Part shown: piece after piece, positions 13,148-27,230 of the stretch
How positions within the stretch are numbered: the first letter of the stretch is position 1
How the letters are laid out: each line of letters begins with the position of its first letter
Assembly (NCBI RefSeq): GCF_019578655.1
Contig: NC_063263.1
Location: 17,545,001 to 17,609,000 of the forward strand
Reading direction: 5' to 3'
DNA: 64,000 nt
Source of the DNA: Ricinus communis
Lineage: Eukaryota; Streptophyta; Magnoliopsida; Malpighiales; Euphorbiaceae
The notes under the pieces: generated by a model
The model's input: the letters and a program-made list of their open reading frames with translations, nothing else
Databases searched by the model: none
What the model was told of the DNA's origin: nothing
Made by a program: the position numbers and the translations under genes

Positions 13148-13993
13148 CAATAATTACTTACTAAAATATTTTTTTCATAAATTTCTAAAAGAAAAAAACT
13201 TCTTTTATTTAAATTACTTTAAACTTTATAATTTTTCATTTATTAAACACAAAGTATTGAAAGTCAAGTTTACAATTGCATGGCACATCAAACCAAGCCC
13301 TGAACCGCCTTTCGGACAGTTTCAGACCAGTTCAAACCCAGTTACAATTCTGTTCTACACCTGAGCTATCCTGTGGCCAGACCTACTCAAAACAAGGTAC
13401 TCGGTGCAAAAAATTAGGGAGGATGAAAATGAAGTTCTCCTTTAAAGTTTTAATCATACCTTTTAAATGGGTTTTTTTTCCCTTAAAAAAGGTCTTTTTG
13501 TTATTTCCTGTGAATGATTAGAACCCACTGGAATGGATAGTGCGTTTTGCTTCGGATCAAAACGTCTTAGTAAAAGGTAAACGGGAAAATGCCATGTCAG
13601 GTGTCACAAATTCACTATGGTAAAAGATAATGACTTTGGAAACTCCCAACATTTACATCTCAATTCATGCCTTTGGTGGCGTCTCCAGAATGGAGACAGT
13701 GGATGCTTCCTTTTAACTATGGCATTTGAGATGGTTAACAGGCGACACTTGATAACAACAAAATTCTGCTCGAGAATGACCAACAACAATATTCAGAAAG
13801 CTTTTAGGAAAATGATGAGCTAAAAGTTACGACAATAACTTGGAACCTCCGTAAAGAAAGTTAGTAATAAAGCTAGGTGATTCATAATATTAATTGGGGC
13901 AAAAATTAAAGTTCAAAAAATGTAAAAACACATCATTCGTCATGGCGTTTTGTGAGGTAATACAAAAGACCATCTTTCGCTATGAATCCAACC

Positions 13994-15911
<1,918 letters not shown>

Positions 15912-16019
15912 GGCCCTGTCTCTTCTTTGTTTTCTTCCTCGCTCTAAAGAAGAATGAGACTGAAACAGAGTAGGAGGAAACACTATTATTTTCTGAAAGG
16001 TTTTATTATGCGTTTTGCA

Positions 16020-16144
16020 AAACCCTAAATCCGGCTTACACGTGCGAAGTGAAGATGCACGTGCATGGTGGCAATTGTTTGGGCTTCAACTTTTTATGGG
16101 GCCTATGGGGTTGTCGACATCACCTTGTCCAATTGGTTTGGGCT
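16020..16144 (-). promoter_or_regulatory. RPL35 promoter motifs: telo-box and site II
   Basis: AAACCCTAA (telo-box) lies at 16,020-16,028, about 110 bases upstream of the RPL35 start codon. TGGGCT site II motifs lie at 16,080-16,085 and 16,139-16,144, with a further GGGGCC between them. The pairing of telo-box and site II (TCP-bound) elements is well known in plant ribosomal-protein gene promoters and links expression to growth. Motifs are seen directly; their function here is inferred. Confidence 0.7.
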
Positions 16145-16450
16145 TTTCAAAATGTTGAGATATTCTTAGCAGTCCGACTCCAAAACCCAATTTTACAAAA
16201 TTAGAAATCATACTTGAAGTAGTTCATGTTGTGTGTAATATAGGATCAATATTTGTGATTTTACTAGTCATGGATATTTAAAACATATGAGTTTTTCCTT
16301 TTTTTTCCTTTAATTCATTCTACCATTTTTGGTCTACTAAATCTTAAGATACAGATTCATAAGAGATATTAAATGATAAAATTAAACATTATTGCATGCG
16401 GATAAATCTCTAATTTTACTAGTCATGTCCTTTGATATAATTAAGAGTTT

Positions 16451-17354
16451 GGCTAAATACATATGCCCCTAAATTTATATCGATTATTCAGTTCAAAATA
16501 TCCAATTAAAATAATGTACCTATACCCATTTCAAATCCATTGGGAATTTTGTTTATTATTCTAACCCGTTTCAAACCCGTTTACATTAAATAATTATTAA
16601 ATATATTTATAGATATTTAAATAAACAACTGGTACCCTGTCCGTTTATATAAACATTAGGATAGTTAAATGGGTACTCATTTATGAACCCATTTATAATA
16701 ATTAAATTTTAAAATATATTAACAACAATTAATGTAAATAGAAAAAAATATAAAATATAAACTAATCAAATCTAAATATTCAATATATTAATACAATCTA
16801 AATATAAATTTAATAAAATTTAAAATAATTTTCTAAATAATAAAATATAATAAATTTTAATATAATTGAATTCGGATAACGGATACCCGCAAGTTCAAAT
16901 TGAAACCCGACTCGAATCTGACATGGATAGTAAAATTAAACTTCAAACCCGTCCCAAATTCATCTATTATTACCCAAATCCATCCTATTAGGATTCGGTC
17001 GGGTCGAATACCTGAAAATACCCGTCTGACTGCATCCCTAATATATGCCCCGAAATTTGTATCGATAGTCAGTTTAACACTTTATTTTTCGATTTAACCT
17101 CACAAATACATGAATTTGACTTTTTCTTAATATTTAAACGCCTTTAAATTTCAATTTAATCTACTTAAATTTTATTTTTTTGATAATGTTTAAACACCCT
17201 TTGCAATATATATGAACTTATTGAATAAATACACTTATCAAGGAATATTAAAAATAACATAAAAAAATTTAAATGTCTGTCAGATTAAATTGAAAAATAG
17301 AATGTTAAACTAACTAAATGGCTAAAATTCAAAGACATAAATATGTATTTAGCC
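16451..17354. mobile_element. Foldback (Mutator-like MITE) element with nested insertion
   Basis: The left end GGCTAAATACATATG is complementary to the right end at 17,340-17,354. Inner arms also pair: GTTTAACACTTTATTTTTCG near 17,072 faces AAATAGAATGTTAAAC near 17,295. Flanks TAAGAGTTT (16,442-16,450) and TAAGTGATT (17,355-17,363) match at 7 of 9 positions, which fits an old 9-bp target duplication of the Mutator type. The segment ATATGCCCC...AAATTT.TATCGAT occurs twice in direct orientation (about 16,459 and 17,042), flanking inserted DNA. Confidence 0.5.
16510..17040. mobile_element. hAT-like non-autonomous element, nested
   Basis: This segment is rich in ACCCG, ACCCGT and GGGTCG motifs in an AT-rich context, typical of a common class of small plant hAT-like elements. 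It ends near 17,040 with GCATCCCTAA, similar to the (T)GCCATCCCTA terminus of such elements. The matching left terminus is unclear. It interrupts the foldback element at 16,451-17,354. Confidence 0.35.
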
Positions 17355-18234
17355 TAAGTGATTTCTTAACAGGAGATGCCACTTTTTAAACTTCACCTAT
17401 TAATAATCTAAATATACCCCTATTCACAAATATTGGTAGAAACTTAGCAATTATGAGTCCTTATGATGAAAAAATCGTGAGAAAGCTACTCTATGCATCA
17501 TTAAGCTTCAAATGAAAAAATAAAAATATTATGTGATGATTCACTTATATAATCTATATACAAAGATATTAATTCACTTATTAATTTGACTCTCTGCATA
17601 TCAATGAGAGAGTATCATCTTTGTAATAAAAGTAAGAGAACAGATTATTCCTGCTATGTAATTTATTTTCTATTGAGTCCCAATAAAAAACTCTAATTGG
17701 AAAATAGTTTACATTTCAATAGCCAGAAAAAGTAACTCTGGATCAACATTTCATCAAAGTAATTGAGATCTATTAATAGCTGGACACCAAAACCCAACTT
17801 TTTCCAAGTTGATGTATATGTCAAAATCTAAGGTGAAATGTTCTTTCAATGGTGATCGAGATTTATGGGACCAATTTACAGGCTCCAAAAAGTCATCAAA
17901 GATTAGTATAATATATTGACAAATTGTTATCTTAAGCAGTAGGACAAATCTTTTGTCATAGGAATTTCCCGAGTTCGATTTTGATAAGGAGACAAAAGAA
18001 ATGCAGCTCGGAAGCAGCCAGTGTGCTTTGATTCTAAGCATGGTATCTCATCAGTTAAGTTTCTTAAATAAAAATTTAAAATACATTACTTAACAAAGTT
18101 AAACCAATCAAGATATTCTTACTTGTAAAGATCAAGAGAATATAGATTTTAAGTTCCTTCATCCACCATTCACTAGCATTAAACTAGTATTAATGCGATA
18201 TCACTTTTTTATACAACCAACAATATGTTTAATT

Positions 18235-18400
18235 ATATTAAAAAATATGTAGATGAGATGGTAAGAGTTTTTATTACTTTAACTAAGGTCTTGAGTTTTG
18301 CTTAACACGTTCTAAATTAGTTAAATTAATTTTTGATACTAGACGTCCGATTATGAATTCATGTGTAACAATACTAGGTTTTAATAAATATTAACTATGT
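18235..18400 (+). repeat. Possible tRNA-derived SINE remnant
   Basis: GAGATGGTAAGAG near 18,255 resembles a pol III A box and AAGGTCTTGAGTTTTG near 18,285 a degenerate B box, at roughly tRNA-like spacing. They are followed by a non-tRNA body. No cloverleaf can be drawn and no 3' repeat or target duplication is evident, so this stays tentative. Confidence 0.25.
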
Positions 18401-21400
18401 GAGGCACTAGTTTAGTTTGGGGCATTCTCGAAAAATAATTTAGCCTGAGGCAGTAGCTTCCTATTATTTTTATTTATTTATTTATTTATTTATTTTTTAT
18501 TTCTTTCTTTCCCTTTTGTGTAAGGACAGGTTTCTTATTTGACCTAGCCTCACAGTACATTTGTAAAGTAGGGTTCCAAAGAATCCACAAACGCAAGGCA
18601 AGAATCTTTTATATATCAGTGAAATAACTTCTTTAATCTGTACCAAAGATTTTTCTTAATTTATTAAATTCTAATACTTTTTCCTTTTTATTTAGTATTT
18701 TGCTCTTTATCCATATAAATATTAGGCCATTCTATTCTTATCCTCTTCAATATTCTTGTTCTTCTTCTTCAAGCTATGTGGGTTGTTGGACAGTCCTTGT
18801 CCTGACATGAACATGAAATTGTTGAAGGAAAATCACATGAAATAACCTATAAAAGTGGCATGTTGACCTTACTGTAAGCAACTTCACAATCACAAACATA
18901 TAATTATTGTTCTTTTAAAATAAATAAAAGCAAACTCCAGTTTCTCAATTGCTCTTAAAATACAATTCCTGTCAGGAAGGAAAATTTGACTGAATAAAGA
19001 GCACAACATCATCTTAAACGAAAGCCAGTAATTACTCTCAGTTTCTTCTGCAAGCAACATATTAAAATTATAACAAAGGGTAAGAGCAACGTGTAGGCAT
19101 CAAGCCTACCGCTCTTTCAGGGTATTCATTTTTTGTTTCTTTTTCATGAGATATTAGGGTATAGATTTCAATTAAAAAGTTTCAAGATACTGAATTGAAT
19201 CAAAATAAATCACAATCTTTGACGTGTCGAACTCTCATACCCCCCGGTATAAATATAAACTTCTTCTAAAATTTTATCATAAATAGTTTCAAAAAGGTGG
19301 AAAAGGAAAAGGAAAAGAGAGGTTAGAAAATTAAGGAGGGAAAAGAAATAACAAAGTGAAGTGGAAGATGATCCTTACAGTTGCAGTTGCACCTGCATCT
19401 GCTTAAAGCCCCACATCTTTAAACGCGTGATTGGAAAAACAAATGGATTGTATCAGTTTTGTTGTGACCCACATAACGTTTAATATTTGCTGCAATAGAT
19501 AACAACAACTGAAAGACATGGCAGTTCAAAAAGCTGAAAGAAAAGTGTCTGTTTGATGTAAAGCTTGTATCTTGTAATAATAGAAGAAAGTGCTTGTTAT
19601 GTTAATTCTACATGTATCTTGTGCACATCATTTACTTTTTATACTTCCCAGTCACCCCATTTTACTCTTTTAATCCTTCACGTAAAAAATATATTTGCAA
19701 TGTTACTAGGCAGGCATAGTAAAATTTACTTGGCCCTAAATCCTGTTTGTTACTGCTAATTACCATTTCAATTCGTGAATTTATTCATTGTTTAACAGAA
19801 AATAGGAAAGTCTAAAATCCACTATTTTAAAAGAATTTTAAAAAATAATGAATTACTATTATACATTTTTTTATCACGCATCAGGAGCTCATGGGTGTGA
19901 CTTTCCCTCGTTATTGTTCTGTTTTGCATTTTTTTGAGTTAATGCCTATATCTTTCATTAAAAAAAAAGAACGATGGATTATTATATTATTTTTTTAATT
20001 TTAATATTGTGCCGGATAAATTGATTTATTTTAATTTTAAATAAAATTTATTATTTTTATGTTTAATTCAAATAAATATTTATAGATTTTCAAGTCTATG
20101 GATTTAACAAAATTATGGATTCCACAATCCTTCGGTCCAAAATTATGGCTTATAGAATTTATAAAAGGTAAAGATAAACATTGAGTTAATTTTTCGTCAA
20201 AAGAAAAATATTGAGTTAATAGTTTAACAATTCAATCTGCCCAATTAAAGTTTGACAGAGTGAGTAATTGTGGTACTTGTGATAATTAATCAACTGCCAA
20301 AATCATCTAAAGATGTTGTTATAAAGGAATTGGACCTACGAACAAACTATATGCCGCCATATGTTGGAAAACACATCACCCAATTTCTAGGTTTAATCAT
20401 TGCAAATCTCTTTGATTTAACATCATCAATAGGGGCCTTGTTATAAAGTTCATGCAGAGATAGAAAGTTTAATTACTCGACGTTAGTGGGTTTTTCTTTT
20501 TTCTTGATTTCTTGTGCAGTGCTGCCCACTATAAGAATTGATCTTCTCTCTTCTCTGAATTCAAATACGTATATTTCATCATCTCTAACACAAGCTTTTT
20601 AACTTTTAGAGTTAAAAAATGTGAAGTATTTATATAAAAAAGAAATGTTCAAACTATAATTTGATTAAAATTTTGCATTTTTTTTGTTTCCTTTGAGGAT
20701 GAATACACGAAGAAAGAAGAATTTGTTCTAAAAAGGCTTTGTTGATTGGTGTTAGAGAATGCTATATCCTTAATAGGTTTAGTTATTAATTATCTAATTA
20801 ATAGTTTATTGTTGTTAAGTTGAACCAAGCAGACTACAATATTATTGGTTATTTTGACTGTTGGCACTGCCTGCCTCGTCTAATTATGTTCCTCGAATGT
20901 GTGTTCAAGATTCTTTCATAGAATTCCTTTTTAAATTTAGCTGTTTTCTTTTATTCCACGCCAAGCTGATAACAAATTTTAATAGTTCGAATTGTATTAT
21001 ACAAAATGGTTAGCATTTCATTAGGCATTTTCCTGGCACATATTAATCCATGAGACCATGAATTGGGGACTTATTAATTAGTTAATTATTTTAAATGTAC
21101 CACTCATAAAAGCACTTGTAGACCAAAGAACATCCATTTACTACACACCAGAAGATGCTATTCCCTGGATCCCTACCCATTTTTGTTATATAAAAAATTA
21201 GATGCTTGAATCTTTGATTAGGATAAAGTCATTTGTTCTTAAACATTTTCATCTTTTTAAAGTTAGAATTGATAATAACTAGCTAAGAAATATCATCTTT
21301 AATTTGCTTTGCCTCTGGGATTATTTTAGATATCATTTTAATAAAAATAACAAACACGTTTTTATTAACAAATTACTTGGTACTTATTAAGAAGAAATCT

Positions 21401-22128
21401 TAAACTTTGTAATTATTTCACATAGTACCAATTTCATATCATTAGATCTTTAAGTGAAAGGACTGGAAAATGTATTCATTCATTAATTTTGCATTAATAA
21501 TTCTCACAAAATTAAGAATAGTCATACTTATCAGTTTTTTTCCCTTCTTCTCCTCTTTTCCGAAATAGGATATCTCATGATTATGAAAAGGAATCCAAGT
21601 GATGAAAAAAAAAAATCATGACAAATTGATTGAGATAGAAACCTACAGCCAACCCTAAATGGCTATTAATGCTAAGTCAAGTACTAGTCCCCTCACACAC
21701 ATGTAGAACTCAATGATGTGTTAATTATGAGAAAGGACAGTTTTAAGGACTGCCCACACAACCCTATGCTACTAAGTAGTGGTAATAATCATATCATACA
21801 AAGTATGGTAACCCCACCTTAATTATTTTTAAATTGAAATAATTAAAAAGTTAATCACAACTTTGAAGGGTCTAGGATCCAGATTAGTCACATATCTTCC
21901 GTTTTCCAAGCTATGATTACTTTTTGGTGGGTCCAATTTGCGCTGCTTGCTTCCTTTTCTTCTCTTCAAAAGGAGATTAGTTGGCCTTACTAGCAATTTT
22001 TGCATTTACTTGCTTTGTTCTCTCCCAAGTACTAACAGCTACAGAAATTGAAATTCAAGAACAAGCAATTAATAAGTTGCTTCTTTTACTAGTTAATATT
22101 CTTTACCTTATTCTCTTCAACCAGAAAA

Positions 22129-23361
22129 ATGAAAAGAATGGATCTTTTCTGTTCTTCTCCTGCATCAACTGCTATATGTTCTAGTCTGGACCATCGTTCA
22201 GTGGTTCACCATGGCACTAGACCTATCGATCATCGTCACAATTCAAAACCTTATGCTACTTGTTCATCATCATCTCAACTACCCATTAATCCAAAGCCTA
22301 GTTACTTTGAGAGGAGCAGAAGGACCACTTCTTCTTCTGTGAAACAACGCGATTTTCACAGAGAAAGCTCTGCTGATGAGTATTCTGCAGCTAATAAGCA
22401 ACAGGATCATTTACGTAGAAGAAGCTCTGCTGATGCAAGTGATGTCCGTACTCATACTGGCTCTTCGAGGCATCTTTTGAGTGATAAAGTACCCTATATT
22501 GATTGGCTTTCAGAGTCTGATGCATTGATTCTTGATCGTGAGAATCAACATCCCAAGGCTAGGCATGCAACCTCAAAGACTGCTCCTGCTAGGAGATCTT
22601 GTTCACTAGCTTATTATGCTCATGATGATTCGATTGCTAAAAATGGTCATGCTTCTGCACCATTTCCTACACAAATTAGTACAAAGTCCAAGCTTTCAAG
22701 CTCTAATGTTTCTCCTGCTTTAAAGTCTTCTTCCTCAGCTCGCTCCCGCGACCAGGTTCCTGATTTGATCTTTCGAACTTCATGAACAGTTTAACAAGGC
22801 TCTTAGTTAATACCAAGTCTCTTAGTTAATCTTACCATCAACTCTTATGCACAATTATTTTGTTCCTTACAAAATCCTTGCAGGTTGTGGTTTTGTGGGT
22901 GTCAATTCATTGCAAGGGATGTGAAGGAAAAGTCAGAAAGCATATCTCCAAAATGGAAGGTGAGTTTTTAGTAGACATAACCCTTTCTTAATTTGCTATT
23001 GCATATGTATGCAAATGACACCCTTGCAGCAAAAATATATATCTTCAATCTTACTAGTTATATTTAATTATTGGCTATGATTCTTGATAACCTAATTAAT
23101 TACTTTGATGGGTATGTATAGTTGATTAAGAACTATATAAAATGTTACACTATTTTCTATATGCGTACTTTTTTTTGGAATTTTTGTGCAGGAGTGACAT
23201 CATTCAGTATAGATTTGGCGACAAAGAAAGTTACAGTGATAGGGAATGTGACTCCATTAGGTGTTCTTGCTAGTGTGTCAAAGGTGAAGAATGCTCAGCT
23301 TTGGCCATATCCATCATCATCATCCTCAATTCCATCCCCATCCCCTCGATGGTCCACTTGA
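22129..23361 (+). CDS. NAKR-type heavy-metal-associated (HMA) domain protein
   Basis: Three exons (22,129-22,755; 22,884-22,959; 23,192-23,361) join in frame to 290 residues. The start MKRMDLFCSSPASTAICSS is typical of the NAKR family. Residues 1-209 are Ser-rich and disordered, with conserved SDKVPYIDWLSESD at about 121-134. The HMA domain follows (about 210-275), with the metal-binding HCKGCEGK motif (Cys219 and Cys222) and the family block VTPLGVLASVSKVKNAQLWP. There is no C-terminal CaaX box, which separates it from prenylated HIPPs. Arabidopsis NAKR1 is a phloem protein needed for Na+/K+ balance, long-distance transport and FT movement; a similar role here is inferred. All introns are GT-AG. 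Its nearest upstream neighbour is RPL35, divergently oriented. Confidence 0.9.
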
Positions 23362-24194
23362 TCAAGATTTATGGATAAATAGGTCTAGGTTTTTTCCTTT
23401 TTTCTGTAATGCTTTTGTTGTGTGTTTTTATTTTATAATTTGTAATGTAAATTTGAACTCTTCTTATGGGATTCGAATCATACAAGTGATGATTATTGCT
23501 ATTATAAAATAAAGCAAATTGATGAAAAAGTGGTGGAGTTTGTTATTCATCTGGCTTTCTGATCAATTTCCTGGACCAAACAATTAATTTTTTCCTTTTT
23601 AAGGTTCTTTAATTTTAAAAGAGATGTTGCTTAGGCTGGCACTTCCAGTACATGTCTGTCTTCTTGTTTACTGATTCCCATATTATATTCTCCATGTGTG
23701 GGGCAATTCTAATTAATATTTGTACTGTCAATTTTCATATAATTAGAATTGATTATCTCAATACCAATTTGTATAGAACCATAATTGGTTATATTGTGCT
23801 GTTCCTTGATAGCAATTTGAACTAAGTTGTTTTAAAATGGTATAAATGGTATTTACAATTCATACTATGATTAAATACTATCTATCTTATTATAGCAATC
23901 TAATTAGATACTTATCGGAAGTAATTAATTGTTAATAATTTAGTAATCCTTCACGTTTTACTCAATCAAGAACGAAATAAATTTTGTAGTAAAATAGTTC
24001 TGGAAGCAAAATTTCTATACTACTAAAGTATGAATTCTGTAAATAGATCGAATGATGCAAATACAACAGTGCATAAAGAGAAAATATACGAAAAGAAAAA
24101 GTGTAATAAATATAACAATGCATAAAGAGAAAAGATCTTTACAAAAGAAATTGTGTGATAACACAACTCACCTGATATGCATTTTCTCCCAAAA

Positions 24195-24480
24195 AAAGAA
24201 AAACACAATACTCTTAAATCTTTCAATTTTAATTTATTGAGCTCTTTAATTTTTATTTTATTTCATGGAACTTTTATATTTTTCAATTGAGACCTAATAG
24301 TTATTAATTAAAAGTAAAAAAGAAAAATACAAGGGTCAGTAGAATAAGCAAAAGTCTTGTAATATATGTTTAAAATGTCCCTAGTAAAATTAAAAATAAC
24401 AGTATAAGAGCTTAATAGAATAAAATAAAAATTTAAGGACTCAATAGGATAAAACTAAAAAGCTGAGGGATTTTGCTTTT
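24195..24480. mobile_element. MITE-like foldback element, family 1 copy 2
   Basis: The left arm includes TTTAATTTTTATTTTATTTC near 24,246 and its complement AATAAAATAAAAATTTAAGG lies near 24,419. Further out, a TTTATTGAGCTC segment (left) pairs with GGACTCAATAGGA (right). The arms are about 70 bases with no coding content, and they resemble the arms of 2,600-2,895. Target duplication not resolved. Confidence 0.55.
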
Positions 24481-25297
24481 GAAGTATGTTAGAGAGTAGT
24501 AATAAGCATAACAAATACACACCACAACAATCATGATAATCCTGTACAAGGCATGGGAATGTATGTTGGGGCAAAGGTTGGCAAACTGGACACACAAAGG
24601 TTGCTAGGGACACGGACATATCACACACATTTTCCTTTCTCTTCTGTCCTGTGATTTGTTTTGTACTCATGAATGTGGTACTGGGCATTTTTTTCTTTTC
24701 AGAAGCCTAGTATTTGGTGATTATCTAACCTCTCACGCCAAGAAGGAAAAGGCTCAGAAATCCTAGAGTAGATTCTCTTTTGGATAGGCCCCAATATTAA
24801 GGGGAAAACATATTTTTAATTTCATTGTTGCAAAGCAAACATCTCTTCTGGATTCTCCTACAACTCCAGGTCTAGTTTGTGAAAGTTTTTTCAGCAGCCA
24901 AGAATCCCTTGTTAAGATAAATAATAGGAGGGATTGTGGGGCAAAAGACTTCGATAAGAAACTGACTTGGTCCCTGACTTGTCACCCCAAACAAGTAATC
25001 AAGGGGCCCGTATAAAAAGCATAGTATAAGTCTTTTTTTATCATACAATTAGAAATATATGGTTATATATCATAATAAAAGAAAAATTTTATAATTAAAA
25101 AATTTTGATTTGTAAGAATTTAGATATTTTTATTTGAATAAGCCATTATATTTTTAATGTTTGATAATATGAATTTAAAATTTAGCAACTTTTAATTTTA
25201 TTATTTGATCGTCAAAACGGGATTTAAGAACATATGATAATAATAATTAATCAAAATAAAAATAATTAAATTCTTACATATTTAAACTTTTTAACAG

Positions 25298-25299
<2 letters not shown>

Positions 25300-25335
<36 letters not shown>
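25300..25335. repeat. (AT)n microsatellite
   Basis: A perfect alternating AT run of about 36 bases; likely length-polymorphic. Confidence 0.95.
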
Positions 25336-25339
<4 letters not shown>

Positions 25340-27034
25340 CATAAGTTGTAATTATATATCTTTCTTGATGTGAGAAAAAGATATTTAAAGTTGTAAATGT
25401 ACTTTTTTTACTTATCCCTATAATTAAGGTCCAGACGGTGACAAAGCCATAATGTTGTGTTTTCATTCTTGTGCAAGACTGTAAATGGCATACCGTTTTC
25501 AAATAGAGAAATGGGCTAACAAGGTTATGTTATGGTTTCCATAAGGACATACAAAGGAATTTTATAGCCATATTTGACTTGCTATTGCATAACTACCATT
25601 CTCTTTTTTTCTTTCTTTCTCGTGACAATGTGCCTTCCTAACAAAAAAGACCAAATGATGACAACAATCAACACTTTTGGTTGGAAGGTCCATTTCAATT
25701 TCTTCTCTAATTGATGGTGGGACTGTCCTCTTTTTTCCTCATGTTTCTTTCTCTGGAAATTCTTTTTTAGAACCTCATCAGCGTGTTTAAGGATTCGTAA
25801 ATTCTCCCACATAATAAGATAAAGAAGTTATAATATAAGCGATAAGTCATTAATTAAATTTTAAGTTATACTAATAGTTAGATTAGTTTAATTTATTTAA
25901 ATTCATTCGCATTCTTTTAATTTTCTATATTTATTAAGCATTTTAAATATCAAAGACTGAAAATGAGCTGCTTATATTAACTTTATGCTACTGTTTGTTA
26001 TTAATTATATTAAAAAAAAAATACAAATTATCCTACATTAGATAATAATTAAAGCAAACTCGTTAGCTTAACTGAATTATACAAAAGATTAATTCGATTT
26101 GTTTAAACACTCACCTATTCGATCTGTCTATGCGGGGCTATCACATATAGTTAGGTAAGGTAGGAAAAATAAATTCTAAATTTTTATCCTTTACCTTATT
26201 GAATTATGTTCGTCTTCTTTTACTTTCGCCGGATGATTTGTTCACTTTAATTTCTTTGACTAAATGCTGGACGGCTGCAACAGATAAGAACAAAAAATTG
26301 AAATGAAATAATAAAAAGAACAAGTTTTTATTTATCCATCAAAGGATTATATAAATTCTTCATGCGTAAATTTGTTGATTTTGGTCGGCGCACTATCTAC
26401 GGTTTATGACTTTCTGCAGTTTATCCTTTTGGTTTTGGGAATAAAAAATGGTGTCAATTAGGTCCAACAATACTTTTGTAATAGGGTGTTTAGCAATTCT
26501 GCATTATTTTCCTGTCAATTACGTGTCTGTACTGAGGTTAATACTGATATTTTTATTTGAATATTTGTGCATTAAACACGAGACATTACTTATTTATTTT
26601 TTAAACGAAGCTTTATATTGTATTTTAATAGTTGTAATTTTTTTATATTTATTAGAAGCACAATTGACGTTAAATTACACAATTAGAAAGTAATTAGGTG
26701 TTTATTTGTGCTTTGTAACCGTTATTATTTTCTCAATTATAAAATTAAATTGATAAGTATAATTTAATAAAAATTTAATATTACTATTAATATATAATAT
26801 CTTAAAAAATAATAACAAACTAACTATTTTTAAATACTCTAAATTTTCTAAAATTTTAAAATTTTATTAGTACAATAATATAAAAATTATTTTATAAATA
26901 TTTATTAATTAATTTTAGTATTATATTATTTAATACTATAATTGATATTATTATTTTTAGTATTAAAATTTTATTATATAAGTAAAAGATCAATTTACTA
27001 TTAAATAAAATATTAGAAACATAATTTAAGATGT

Positions 27035-27230
27035 TATTTTTTAGAATTAGAATTATTATCAAATTAAAAAACTAATCTATTAGTTAATATAATATTAAAA
27101 TATAATTATTATACTATTTTTTAAAATAAAATTAGTATCATTATCTGATTAAGAAACTATTTATTAGTTAACATAATATTAAAATATAATAAATATACTA
27201 TTTTTTAGGATTAGAATCGGTGTTTAATTG
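27035..27230. repeat. Tandem repeat, units of about 80-84 bp
   Basis: Two units (about 27,035-27,114 and 27,115-27,198) each begin TATTTTTTA(G/A)(A/A)AT and share a late block TAATATTAAAATATAAT. A third, partial unit starts near 27,199. The units have diverged by substitutions and small indels. Confidence 0.6.

Larger units (their letters stand above)
1..13993. other. Gene-poor, repeat-rich intergenic region
   Basis: I find no gene I can support in this stretch on either strand. Open frames are short (under about 90 codons), compositionally AT-driven and lack family resemblance or credible splice structure. What it does hold is listed separately: a diverged segmental duplication, a tandem repeat with CATGCAT motifs, foldback/MITE-like elements, a hAT-like end and a LINE RNase H remnant. 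The last 400 bases (13,540-13,993) lie just 3' of RPL35, are less AT-rich and look transcript-like, but no protein could be recognised. Confidence 0.7.
16145..22128. other. Intergenic region between RPL35 and the NAKR-type gene
   Basis: The two genes are divergently transcribed, so both promoters lie at the ends of this interval. It contains a foldback element with a nested hAT-like segment (16,451-17,354), a possible tRNA-derived SINE (18,235-18,400) and a TTTA simple repeat (about 18,468-18,496). The rest is AT-rich DNA. A 95-codon minus frame at 17,754-18,041 is discussed as a finding but not called as a gene. I see no other gene. Confidence 0.6.

Noticed and set aside
21981..22184. 67-codon + frame overlapping the NAKR-type start
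   Set aside because: It begins at a non-ATG codon, is in another frame and is mostly leader sequence of the NAKR-type gene.
26448..26693. 81-codon hydrophobic + frame
   Set aside because: AT-driven composition, no conserved motif, no promoter or splice context.
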